From NCBI GenBank assembly GCA_030831605.1, contig JAURKU010000055.1:1-39042 (forward strand): DNA of 39,042 bases, given 5' to 3'. A program made the translations under genes and the position numbers. Under the pieces are notes generated by a model. That model was not told the DNA's origin. It did not search any database and saw only the letters and a program-made list of their open reading frames with translations. Shown in pieces: positions 7,604-15,097 of this stretch. Within the stretch, counting starts at the first letter, position 1. Every line of letters begins with the position of its first letter. The DNA is from Rhodoluna sp. (lineage in GTDB: Bacteria > Actinomycetota > Actinomycetes > Actinomycetales > Microbacteriaceae).

Positions 7604-8719
7604 ATGGCTGAAAATCTAGAATCAGTCCTGTCTGCTCTGGCGAAAGTTAATGACCCAGAAATCGGATTGCCGATTACTGACCTCAACATGGTCGGCGATA
7701 TTGCACTAAGTGCTGAGAATCTCAAAGTTGAAATCAAACTGACTGTAGCCCACTGCCCGATGCAGGCCGAAATTGAAGAAGCTGTTCGATCTGCACTTCA
7801 AGCGGAATTCTCCGATAAGAAGATTCAAGTAGTCATTGCTGTGATGACTAAAACTGAACTTGATGAACTCAAGCTAAAACTTCGAGGTAAAGAAAAGACC
7901 AACCCCTTTGGTGAAAATAGTGCAACCAGGGTTATCCTGGTTGGCTCGGGAAAAGGTGGTGTTGGAAAAAGCACGGTCACGGTAAATTTGGCAGTTGGCT
8001 TAGCTCGGCTAGGCTTCCAGGTTGGTCTAGTTGACGCCGACATTTTTGGTTTTAGTGTTCCACGATTGATGGGTATAACCACAAAACCAACCCGCATTGA
8101 TGACATGATGATGCCGCCGATAGCCTTCGGGGTAAAGACGATATCCATCGGCATGTTTTTGCCTGCCAATGAACCGGTCTCCTGGCGAGGACCGATGCTG
8201 CACAAAGCCATCGAGCAATTTTTGACCGACGTCTACTGGGGTTCGTTAGATTTTCTGATTATTGACATGCCGCCTGGCACCGGCGATGTGGCAATCTCCA
8301 TTGGACAGTTGCTACCCCAGGCCAAAGCCCTAGTGGTTACCACTGCATCGACTGCCGCGGCCGAAGTGGCTGTACGCAGCGCCATGGCAGCAAGAAAAGC
8401 GGGCCATCAAATACTCGGTGTTGTTGAAAACATGTCTTGGCTTATCGATTCTGCTGGTCAAAAGCAGTTCATCTTTGGATCAGGTGGCACTCAGTTGCTC
8501 GTCGACACCCTCAACGAATACAGCGGTGAAAAGCCCGAATTGCTGGCCCAGATTCCAATCAGCCAAAATCTAGCCGAGTCAACTGAATCTGGAATTCCCC
8601 TGATTACAACTGAGATTCAGGATGATGCTTTAGATGCTCTGACTGAGTTGGTGAAACTGGTAGCCGGAACCAAGCTGGGCCCTGGCGTTCGCGAACTGCG
8701 AGTTAAACTAAATCCATGA
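7604..8719 (+). CDS. mrp: Mrp/NBP35-family P-loop ATPase (Fe-S carrier type)
   Basis: A 371-residue protein with an N-terminal MIP18/DUF59 domain (LAKVNDPEIGLPI, and CPMQ near residue 50) followed by a Mrp-type P-loop ATPase with the deviant Walker A GSGKGGVGKST (114-124) and DMPPGTGDV. Family members carry and transfer Fe-S clusters. The C-terminal CxxC that binds the bridging cluster in classical Mrp/NBP35 is absent: the region reads ENMSWLIDSAGQKQFIFGSGG-like without cysteine, as I recall for actinobacterial Mrp. The ATG follows the DUF1003 stop by three bases and its stop overlaps the dehydrogenase start by four, so it lies within an operon. Confidence 0.9.
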   Translation: MAENLESVLSALAKVNDPEIGLPITDLNMVGDIALSAENLKVEIKLTVAHCPMQAEIEEAVRSALQAEFSDKKIQVVIAVMTKTELDELKLKLRGKEKTNPFGENSATRVILVGSGKGGVGKSTVTVNLAVGLARLGFQVGLVDADIFGFSVPRLMGITTKPTRIDDMMMPPIAFGVKTISIGMFLPANEPVSWRGPMLHKAIEQFLTDVYWGSLDFLIIDMPPGTGDVAISIGQLLPQAKALVVTTASTAAAEVAVRSAMAARKAGHQILGVVENMSWLIDSAGQKQFIFGSGGTQLLVDTLNEYSGEKPELLAQIPISQNLAESTESGIPLITTEIQDDALDALTELVKLVAGTKLGPGVRELRVKLNP

Positions 8720-10236
8720 GCGAAATAGCTATCGAGACCCTGGTCAAACACTTCGGCAAAGCTGATAAAAGCATCCAGATCAACAATCCAAACACGGCCA
8801 AGTTAATTTACGAATTGCCGCAATTATCGGCGGCGGATGTCGAACTTGCTGTTGTTAACGCTAGGTTGGCCCAACCAGAATGGGAAGCTACTGCTATTTC
8901 AACTCGCTCGGCGATTATGTATCGGCTTCACGACCTAATTCTCTCCGAACAGGGCAAGCTGATGGATATCATTCAGCTTGAAACCGGTAAAGCCAGAGCT
9001 CACGCATTTGAAGAAATAGCTGGTGCACTAGCCGCCTCCCGGTACTACGCCAAAATATCCAAGAAAGCGCTTAAGCCGAAACGGACCATTTCAGGAGTTC
9101 CACTGTTGACCAAAACTTGGGTCAACCACATTCCGGTAGGGGTGGTCGGGGTTATCACGCCTTGGAATTACCCGTTGGCCCTAACTGCGCTAGATGTATT
9201 GCCTGCTTTAGTTGCTGGAAATGCAGTTGTACAGAAACCAGATAACCAAACAGCACTCATTTCATTACAGCTAAGAGAACTTGCCATCGAATGTGGTCTT
9301 GATCCAAAGCTATGGACGATCGTGGTTGGCGATCCTGCAGAAGTTGGTGACGCCGTTACCGACAATGTTGACTATGTCGCCTTCACTGGAAGTGCTAAAA
9401 CCGGTAAGCACGTTGCTCAACGAGCAACCAAGCGACTTATTCCTTTCAGCCTCGAGCTAGGTGGAAAGAACCCGCTGATTGTGCTTCGATCAGCCGATTT
9501 GAACAAAGCAGCAGATATCCTCATTGGCGGCGCTTTTGGCAGTGCTGGACAACTTTGTGTTTCTATCGAACGAGCCTATGTTCCGCTTGAACTAAAGGAC
9601 CGATTCGAAAAAATCATGAAGGAAAAGGTCCCCAGCTTAAAACTTGGCACGGCGAATGATTTCAGTATCGACATCGGCTCACTCACGGGGCCAAGCCAGC
9701 TTAGACGAGTCGGCGATTTCATCTCAGATGCCATTGGTAAAGGTGCCAAGGTTATTGCCGGTGGGCACTCACTTCCTGAACTTGGCCCCTACTTCTACGC
9801 TCCGACCATTTTAACCGACGTCACAGAAGAGATGGATTTGCACGAAAATGAAGTTTTCGGGCCACTGGTTTCAATCTACGGCTATCAAGATATCGATGAG
9901 GCGATTGCCTTGGCTAACAAAACCACCGAGGGCCTAAACGCCTCGGTCGTTGGTAACACCGCGGAAGCTAGCAGAGTTGCAAAGAAACTGATGGCTGGAA
10001 CAGTAAATATCAACGAAGGGTTTAGAGCCACCTTTGCTTCCCTCGATACACCTATGGGCGGGATGAAAAATTCTGGGCACGGCAGAAGAAATGGCGTTGA
10101 AGGCTTGCTCAAATACACTGAAGCGCAATCAATCGGCATTCATCGCGGTCTATTGGAATTTCCAAGTCGTGGTGCGCAATACAACAAGATGGCTCCGCTG
10201 ATGAACAAGCTGGCCAAGATTATGAAACGGCTCTAA
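8716..10236 (+). CDS. aldehyde dehydrogenase, succinate-semialdehyde type
   Basis: A 506-residue NAD(P)+-dependent aldehyde dehydrogenase. Visible landmarks are VITPWNYP (cofactor pocket), FTGSAKTGKHV, the general base Glu247 in LELGGKNP, the catalytic Cys281 in SAGQLCVS, and EVFGPLVS. The sequence most resembles the succinate-semialdehyde dehydrogenases common in actinobacteria (GabD2-like), which would convert succinic semialdehyde to succinate; substrate assignment from sequence alone is tentative. The ATG overlaps the mrp stop (ATGA), so it is translationally coupled. A C-terminal extension after about residue 470 carries basic residues. The stop overlaps the convergent tatB stop by four bases. 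Confidence 0.87.
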   Translation: MSEIAIETLVKHFGKADKSIQINNPNTAKLIYELPQLSAADVELAVVNARLAQPEWEATAISTRSAIMYRLHDLILSEQGKLMDIIQLETGKARAHAFEEIAGALAASRYYAKISKKALKPKRTISGVPLLTKTWVNHIPVGVVGVITPWNYPLALTALDVLPALVAGNAVVQKPDNQTALISLQLRELAIECGLDPKLWTIVVGDPAEVGDAVTDNVDYVAFTGSAKTGKHVAQRATKRLIPFSLELGGKNPLIVLRSADLNKAADILIGGAFGSAGQLCVSIERAYVPLELKDRFEKIMKEKVPSLKLGTANDFSIDIGSLTGPSQLRRVGDFISDAIGKGAKVIAGGHSLPELGPYFYAPTILTDVTEEMDLHENEVFGPLVSIYGYQDIDEAIALANKTTEGLNASVVGNTAEASRVAKKLMAGTVNINEGFRATFASLDTPMGGMKNSGHGRRNGVEGLLKYTEAQSIGIHRGLLEFPSRGAQYNKMAPLMNKLAKIMKRL

Positions 10237-10586
10237 GTAGCTTCGATATCATAAGGCGGAACTTCGCCAGCTTTGATGTTGGGTTGAACTTTAGCCTTAA
10301 CCTGATTTAGTTCTGAGTGTTTGACGGCTGGTTCGTCTTCTAATAGGGCTTCTCGAATGATCCGGCGCGGATCGTACTGTCGCGGATCTAGTTTTCGCCA
10401 ATCGACATCCTCAAACCCCTCTCCCAGTTCGTCCTTCATTTGGGCTTGGGCCGAATTAGCTAGGCGGCGAAGCTTTTTGATGAACTGTGCGAAGGATCTG
10501 GCATACTGCGGCAAGCGATCCGGCCCTAGGATAAAAACCGCTAGGACCAAAAGAATCAGAAACTTTTCGCTAGATAAACCAAACAC
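10233..10586 (-). CDS. tatB: twin-arginine translocase subunit TatB
   Basis: A 117-residue TatB/TatA-family protein: one N-terminal membrane helix (about residues 6-20, KFLILLVLAVFILGP) with the Gly-Pro hinge, followed by an amphipathic helix (ARSFAQFIKKLRRL) and a charged tail. It pairs with TatC to export folded proteins. TatB is preferred over TatA because of the length and the neighbouring mrp, the same order as in mycobacteria. The start is GTG. A TAACCT hexamer ends six bases upstream, so the mRNA is probably leaderless. In mycobacteria sigE, rseA and htrA lie between the O-methyltransferase and tatB; here they are missing. Confidence 0.9.
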   Translation of the reverse strand: MFGLSSEKFLILLVLAVFILGPDRLPQYARSFAQFIKKLRRLANSAQAQMKDELGEGFEDVDWRKLDPRQYDPRRIIREALLEDEPAVKHSELNQVKAKVQPNIKAGEVPPYDIEAT

Positions 10587-10592
10587 CCTTAA

Positions 10593-10598
10593 AGGTTA
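10593..10598 (-). promoter_or_regulatory. -10 element for a leaderless tatB transcript
   Basis: TAACCT on the minus strand ends six bases before the GTG at 10586. Confidence 0.45.
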
Positions 10599-10652
10599 CT
10601 CGCTTGTCCTGCCAGTGCTAAACGCTAACCAGAGATATGCTCTATATCAGTT

Positions 10653-11279
10653 ATGGTCGACAAAATATCCAGTTGGCGCTTTGCTGAGGAATACGTTCAA
10701 GAACCTCAGCCAATTGCCAGGGCAAGAGCTAGAGCCGATGAGCTCGGGATTGAGTCGGTCACACCCAGCGTTGGAGCTCACCTCAGTCTTTTGGTAAACG
10801 CCATGAATGCCAAGGCAGTGGTTGAAGTCGGCACTGGAGCAGGCGTTTCTGGGCTGTGGATACTCTCGGGAAACCAACATGTGGTCCTAGCCAGTATTGA
10901 AACCGAAAGTGAGTATCAAACTCAAGCTAAATTAGCCTTTACCCATGCCGGGATACCAAGTTCTCGACTTCGACTAATCAACGGTAAATCGGTTGAAGTG
11001 CTCACCAACCTTGCCGATGAAACTTACGATTTAGCTCTACTAGATGGCGATCGTGAAACCCTGGTCGAGCAGGTACAGCAGTGTCACCGATTATTGCGTA
11101 GCGGCGGAGTTTTAGCAGTTGCTCACGCCCTCTGGAGAGACAGAGTTCCAGATCGGCAATTACAAGATGAGAACACAGAGATTTATCGCGAGGTATTAGA
11201 GATTATTGTTCAGGACGATCAATTCATTCCGGTGCTTTCGCCAATCGGTGATGGACTGCTTCTAGCCAGCAAACGTTAG
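10653..11279 (+). CDS. class I SAM-dependent O-methyltransferase
   Basis: A 208-residue methyltransferase of the O-methyltransferase family 3 (catechol/caffeoyl-CoA type). The SAM-binding motif VEVGTGAGVSGLW is at about 55-67, with the acidic motif ASIETESEYQ and LALLDGD further on. The homologue beside mycobacterial sigE is Rv1220c. The substrate is unknown. The ATG at 10653 has no obvious ribosome binding site. A TATGCT hexamer lies eleven bases ahead of it, which would leave only a few bases of leader. The gene is divergent from tatB and ends just before a strong hairpin at 11291-11315 that may terminate both it and the facing DUF3117 gene. Confidence 0.85.
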   Translation: MVDKISSWRFAEEYVQEPQPIARARARADELGIESVTPSVGAHLSLLVNAMNAKAVVEVGTGAGVSGLWILSGNQHVVLASIETESEYQTQAKLAFTHAGIPSSRLRLINGKSVEVLTNLADETYDLALLDGDRETLVEQVQQCHRLLRSGGVLAVAHALWRDRVPDRQLQDENTEIYREVLEIIVQDDQFIPVLSPIGDGLLLASKR

Positions 11280-11290
11280 TTTTAAACCAA

Positions 11291-11315
11291 AAACCACCTG
11301 GTTCGCAGGTGGTTT
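11291..11315 (-). terminator. rho-independent terminator between the O-methyltransferase and DUF3117 genes
   Basis: A perfect 10-bp stem (AAACCACCTG paired with CAGGTGGTTT) encloses a five-base loop. Read on the minus strand the stem runs into a T-rich stretch (TTTTTGG), a good intrinsic terminator for DUF3117. On the plus strand the tail is weaker (TTTAGTTAG), but the same hairpin may also stop the O-methyltransferase transcript. Confidence 0.85.
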
Positions 11316-11332
11316 AGTTAGCTACTAAATTC

Positions 11333-11506
11333 TTAGCGCTTTTTGATTGTGGCAAGCACCTTTTTGAGGGCCTCTACCTCATCGTCATTTACCGAAATGA
11401 CTAAACGTCCGCCTCCCTCAAGCGGGATACGAAGAACAATAAGTCCTCGTGCTTCACGTTCGGCTTCCATGGGACCGTCGCCGGTACGTGGCTTCATTGC
11501 TGCCAT
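11333..11506 (-). CDS. DUF3117 family small protein
   Basis: A 57-residue protein starting MAAMKPRTGDGPMEAE and ending ALKKVLATIKKR. It matches the highly conserved actinobacterial DUF3117 family (Rv1211 in M. tuberculosis), whose function is unknown. The N-terminal MKPRTGDGPMEA block is the family's hallmark. An AAGGAG site sits about six bases ahead of the ATG, so it is a conventionally led mRNA unlike several neighbours. The gene is followed at once by the intrinsic terminator at 11291-11315. It lies between the O-methyltransferase and dapE, as in other actinobacteria. Confidence 0.9.
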   Translation of the reverse strand: MAAMKPRTGDGPMEAEREARGLIVLRIPLEGGGRLVISVNDDEVEALKKVLATIKKR

Positions 11507-11589
11507 TAATACTCCTTGTTGCTTTTGCGCTGAACTTCTATTAAACCACGAGAACAGGGGCTTTTTCAGGGCTAAGAAAAACTGTTACC

Positions 11590-12663
11590 TCAGCTAAGCC
11601 AAGCGCGTAGAGCCTTTTCACAGGCATATATCTGCTCAATTTCAACAGCTTCATCATCGGCGTGCGCTTTATTCGGATCTCCCGGACCATAGTTCACAGC
11701 GGGGATTCCTAAGGCACTGAATCTAGCAACATCGGTCCAACCATACTTTGGCGCAGGCTCGCCCTCGGTTTGAGCTATGAAGGCTTGAGCCTCGGCTAAG
11801 TCCAGCCCCGGTCTCGCCCCTTCCGCACTATCAGTTACTTCAAGCTCAAAGCCTTCAAATAACGCTCTAAGTTTTGCCTCTGCTTCGCTGGCAGATTTGT
11901 TTGGAGCGAAGCGATAGTTGACGGTAATCACCGCTTGATCAGGGATAACATTTCCCGCAATGCCAGAACTCATCAAAACGGCATTCAGGCTTTCTTTATA
12001 GACCAACCCATCAACAGCTATCTCCTCTGGCTGGAAACTTGCCAAAATGCCAAGCGGGACCGCGGCCTTGTGGAGAGCATTTTCACCCATCCAGGGTCTA
12101 GCTGAGTGGGCCTTCTTACCAGTTAGTTTGATATCTGCGCGCAGCGTACCGTTGCATCCGCCTTCAACCCGAGCACTGGATGGTTCGCAAAGCACTGCAA
12201 AATCACCTTCTAGTAATTCGGGATTAGTTCTCGAAATTCGACCCAATCCGTTTAACGCTGAATCCACCTCTTCGTGATCATAGAAAACCCAAGTGATATC
12301 GACATTTGGGTTTATCAGTTCAGCAGCGAGTTTCAACTGAACGGCAACTCCAGCCTTCATATCTACTGTTCCCCTACCCCAGAGCATCTTCTTGCCGTCC
12401 TGCTCGACTAGTTTGCTCGGCAGGTTATGCACCACGGGGACCGTATCGATGTGTCCAGCGATAATCACTCGTTTGCCACGATTTAGCCCAGTTCTGGCAA
12501 TAACGGCATCCTGATTTCTAATCACCTCAAGATGGGGGTGCTGGCTAAGGCAAGCTTCAATGGCATCGGCTAGTTCGGTCTCACTTGCTGAGACCGAGTA
12601 GATGTCACAGATGTCTTTGGTGAGATCCACCACATCTTTTTTTGTATCTAGAATCACTGGCAC
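11590..12663 (-). CDS. dapE: succinyl-diaminopimelate desuccinylase
   Basis: A 357-residue M20-family zinc hydrolase that cleaves N-succinyl-LL-2,6-diaminopimelate to succinate and LL-DAP for lysine and peptidoglycan synthesis. Visible active-site motifs are AGHIDTVP (metal His and catalytic Asp), GRGTVDMKAG, YDHEEVDS (general-base Glu pair) and the dimerisation-domain motif KKAHSARPWMGENA. The start is GTG at 12663; a second in-frame GTG two codons later is possible, but a TAGGCT box six bases upstream of 12663 favours the first. The gene is divergent from dapD with only 29 bases between them, coupling the two lysine-pathway genes through one short promoter region. Confidence 0.93.
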   Translation of the reverse strand: MPVILDTKKDVVDLTKDICDIYSVSASETELADAIEACLSQHPHLEVIRNQDAVIARTGLNRGKRVIIAGHIDTVPVVHNLPSKLVEQDGKKMLWGRGTVDMKAGVAVQLKLAAELINPNVDITWVFYDHEEVDSALNGLGRISRTNPELLEGDFAVLCEPSSARVEGGCNGTLRADIKLTGKKAHSARPWMGENALHKAAVPLGILASFQPEEIAVDGLVYKESLNAVLMSSGIAGNVIPDQAVITVNYRFAPNKSASEAEAKLRALFEGFELEVTDSAEGARPGLDLAEAQAFIAQTEGEPAPKYGWTDVARFSALGIPAVNYGPGDPNKAHADDEAVEIEQIYACEKALRAWLS

Positions 12664-12669
12664 TATACG

Positions 12670-12675
12670 AGCCTA
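12670..12675 (-). promoter_or_regulatory. -10 element for leaderless dapE
   Basis: TAGGCT on the minus strand ends six bases before the GTG at 12663. It lies four bases from the dapD -10 box on the other strand. Confidence 0.5.
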
Positions 12676-12679
12676 CTTG

Positions 12680-12685
12680 TAACCT
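12680..12685 (+). promoter_or_regulatory. -10 element for leaderless dapD
   Basis: TAACCT ends seven bases before the dapD ATG at 12693, back to back with the dapE -10 box. Confidence 0.5.
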
Positions 12686-12692
12686 TGTAGAG

Positions 12693-13646
12693 ATGAATAC
12701 TTCAACCAATATTAAAGCTTGGGGCATGGGACTGGCCTCCATCGCATCCGATGGCACCGTTCTAGATACGTGGTATCCAAAGCCTGCGCTTGGATCTGCC
12801 CCACAAGGTGATGCCATCTATCTGATGGACAAAGATTTCGACGCTCTAATTGGTGAGGACCAAAGAAGAAAAGTTGAAGTACGGGCAGTTAGAACCGAGA
12901 TTGATCTGGATCAACCGGTTTCTTCCACCCCAGATGCATACCTAAGACTGCACCTACTTTCCCACCTATTGGTAAAGCCAAATAGCATGAACTTAGAAAA
13001 CCTGATGGCTCACTTGCCAATAGTTGCCTTCACCTCAATCGGTGCCATGGCGGTCAAAGACTATGAAGAGGCACTTCAAAGGTTAATCCGCGAAGGTGTC
13101 TCGGTGCACTCAATCGATAAATTCCCAAGATTAGTTGACTATGTTGTTCCAAAGGGTGTCCGTATTGCTGATGCCAACCGGGTAAGACTCGGCGCATATC
13201 TTTCACCAGGCACAACGATTATGCATGAGGGGTTTGTGAACTTCAACGCTGGAACCTTGGGTGTAGCCATGGTCGAGGGAAGGATCACCCAGGGAGTTGT
13301 TGTTGGTAATGGCTCTGATATTGGTGGCGGGGCGTCAATTATGGGCACACTCTCTGGTGGTGGAAGACAACGGGTAACTATCGGAGAACGAGCACTGCTA
13401 GGGGCCAACGCTGGTATTGGAATTTCCATTGGCGATGACTCAGTTGTTGAAGCTGGTTTGTATGTGACCGCTGGAACTAAGGTCACCATTGTTGGCCAAG
13501 CCGAAGAAAAAGTAGTCAAGGCCGTTGAGCTAAGTGGTCAGCCTAATTTGCTATTCCGCAGAAACTCGGTAACAGGGCGAGTCGAAGTACTCCATCGCAC
13601 CGGTAGCGGGATTACCCTCAACCCACAACTTCACGCTGGTCAGTAA
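12693..13646 (+). CDS. dapD: tetrahydrodipicolinate N-succinyltransferase
   Basis: A 317-residue enzyme that transfers succinate from succinyl-CoA to tetrahydrodipicolinate, the step before DapC and DapE. The N-terminal GMGLASIASDGTVLDTWYP is typical of the actinobacterial DapD group. The C-terminal half is a left-handed beta-helix of hexapeptide repeats (GAYLSPGTTIMHEGFVN, then VGNGSDIGGGASIMG) with SGGGRQRV in the acyl-CoA region. I placed the start at ATG 12693 rather than at an ATG 17 codons upstream, because the family begins here and the upstream codons overlap dapE. A TAACCT -10 seven bases ahead suggests a leaderless transcript. Confidence 0.93.
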   Translation: MNTSTNIKAWGMGLASIASDGTVLDTWYPKPALGSAPQGDAIYLMDKDFDALIGEDQRRKVEVRAVRTEIDLDQPVSSTPDAYLRLHLLSHLLVKPNSMNLENLMAHLPIVAFTSIGAMAVKDYEEALQRLIREGVSVHSIDKFPRLVDYVVPKGVRIADANRVRLGAYLSPGTTIMHEGFVNFNAGTLGVAMVEGRITQGVVVGNGSDIGGGASIMGTLSGGGRQRVTIGERALLGANAGIGISIGDDSVVEAGLYVTAGTKVTIVGQAEEKVVKAVELSGQPNLLFRRNSVTGRVEVLHRTGSGITLNPQLHAGQ

Positions 13647-13660
13647 TTGGTAATTGGCTT

Positions 13661-14632
13661 TTAGCCAGTAATAGAATCCCAGCCTCGAGCCTCGATGGCA
13701 CTACCATCTAGTTGAACCAGATCCTGGTTCTTCGGTTTTACCGTGCCGATGACTTTAAATCCTTTAGGTACCTGATTGGTATTTGGAAAAGTTGCCAGTA
13801 GGCCATGATCCTCACCACCGAAAAGTACCCAATCCATGGCCTGAGCATTAAGTCTTAGCGCTGCTTGTTCCAAAACGGCCGCAAAGCCAATTAGATCTGA
13901 ACTGTTGATTGAAATACAAACCTGAGACTGTTCAGCGATGCGACTGGCATCTTTGACTAGTGAATCGGAAATGTCCAGCATCGCGGTGGCCCCGCTTTCG
14001 GCTGCTACTGGTCCTAGCTCAATCGGTGGTCGAGGTCTTAGTTGAAATGAAACCAAATCATCAAATGCCTCTTTAGCCGAACCACCCGAGCGCAAAAGAG
14101 CTAAGCCCGCTGCAGCTTTGCCTAGAGTTCCGCCCACCGCAACCAGATCACCAGGTTTTGCTCCACTTCGCAAGACCGGGGCTTTGCTCTCTAAATCACC
14201 GTGAGCGGTGACCGCGATAAATGCTTTATCTGAACTTGCTAAATCTCCACCAACCACACTGGCAGTTGGAGCTAATTCGACTAGTGCTTGAGAAAGTCCA
14301 TCAGCAAATGCTTCGAGCCAAGAAATTTTCGTGTCTTTCGAAACCGCAAGTGAAACCACTAGAGCAATCGGCTTTGCTCCCATAGCCGCCAGGTCAGCAA
14401 CATTGGTGGCAACAGCCTTAAAGCCTAAGTCAAAGCCGGAAGACCAGTCCAGCCTAAAATCGTGGTCTTCAATCATGCTGTCGGTGGTCACCACGAAACG
14501 ATTCTCGGAGAGACTAACCACGGCTGAGTCATCGCCAGGTCCGACAAGTACCGCATCGGAACTGACTAACCTTCCGATGGTTCGGCGTAGCGACTCGCTC
14601 TCGCCTAGTTCCGCCAAAGTTTTATCAGACAC
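13661..14632 (-). CDS. thiL: thiamine-monophosphate kinase
   Basis: A 323-residue ThiL that phosphorylates thiamine monophosphate to the active cofactor thiamine diphosphate with ATP. Characteristic motifs are LVGPGDDSAVV, VVTTDSMIEDHDF, NVADLAAMGAKP and VVGGDLASSD, all part of the AIR-synthase-like ATP/Mg site. ThDP is the cofactor of acetolactate synthase (ilvB) at the other end of the window. The start is GTG; a TACCTT box seven bases upstream suggests a leaderless mRNA that shares its promoter region with the DUF3515 gene on the other strand. The ddl/gpsA/DUF3515 neighbours follow mycobacterial order. Confidence 0.92.
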   Translation of the reverse strand: MSDKTLAELGESESLRRTIGRLVSSDAVLVGPGDDSAVVSLSENRFVVTTDSMIEDHDFRLDWSSGFDLGFKAVATNVADLAAMGAKPIALVVSLAVSKDTKISWLEAFADGLSQALVELAPTASVVGGDLASSDKAFIAVTAHGDLESKAPVLRSGAKPGDLVAVGGTLGKAAAGLALLRSGGSAKEAFDDLVSFQLRPRPPIELGPVAAESGATAMLDISDSLVKDASRIAEQSQVCISINSSDLIGFAAVLEQAALRLNAQAMDWVLFGGEDHGLLATFPNTNQVPKGFKVIGTVKPKNQDLVQLDGSAIEARGWDSITG

Positions 14633-14639
14633 GCTTTAA

Positions 14640-14645
14640 AAGGTA
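14640..14645 (-). promoter_or_regulatory. -10 element for leaderless thiL
   Basis: TACCTT on the minus strand ends seven bases before the GTG at 14632. It overlaps the divergent DUF3515 -10 box by two base pairs. Confidence 0.5.
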
Positions 14646-14649
14646 GCCT
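14644..14649 (+). promoter_or_regulatory. -10 element for leaderless DUF3515
   Basis: TAGCCT ends seven bases before the ATG at 14657 and shares the base pairs 14644-14645 with the thiL -10 box. Confidence 0.5.
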
Positions 14650-14656
14650 GTTTACG

Positions 14657-15097
14657 ATGAAGTTATTTCGCCTTTTACCGCTTTTCTTGATCTTTCTGCT
14701 CGCTGGCTGTTCCGCAACGGTGGTCATGGAGCAAGCCGATGATGCCAACAATCCAGCCTGTGCTGAGGTTATGGTCCGCATCCCTGAACAAACCGCTGAG
14801 CAAGTAAAACGGGTGACCTCAAGCCAGTCCACCGCGGCTTGGGGAGACCCGGTAACAGTTAGCCTCACCTGCGGTTTGAAGCCGGTTGAGGTAAGTGAAC
14901 TAACCTGCATTACAGCCGGTGATGTTGATTGGTTAGTCGATGAGAGCAGCAAGCCTATCTACAGGTTTATAAGCTTTGGCCGTAACCCCGCAACAGTGGT
15001 AACAGTTGATTCAACTAAGGTTTCAGGAGCAACCGTCTTAGAAGATCTAGGTTTAGCGGTGCAGTTTACGAAAAAGACCAAACAGTGTCTTGGCTAA
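14657..15097 (+). CDS. DUF3515 family lipoprotein
   Basis: A 146-residue secreted lipoprotein. The N-terminus has a basic residue, a hydrophobic core (LLPLFLIFLLAG) and a lipobox ending at Cys18 (LAGC). The rest matches the DUF3515 family found beside ddl and gpsA in actinobacteria (Rv2980), with conserved pairs such as NPACAEV, AAWGDP and VTLTCG-like VSLTCG; several cysteines could form disulfides outside the cell. The function is unknown; constant linkage to cell-wall genes suggests an envelope role (inference). The gene starts 24 bases from thiL on the opposite strand, and its end overlaps ddl by four bases. Confidence 0.87.
   Translation: MKLFRLLPLFLIFLLAGCSATVVMEQADDANNPACAEVMVRIPEQTAEQVKRVTSSQSTAAWGDPVTVSLTCGLKPVEVSELTCITAGDVDWLVDESSKPIYRFISFGRNPATVVTVDSTKVSGATVLEDLGLAVQFTKKTKQCLG

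Noticed and set aside
12642-12692. Upstream ATG giving 17 extra residues on DapD
   Set aside because: It overlaps the dapE coding start, and family members begin at the later ATG, which also has a well-placed -10 box.
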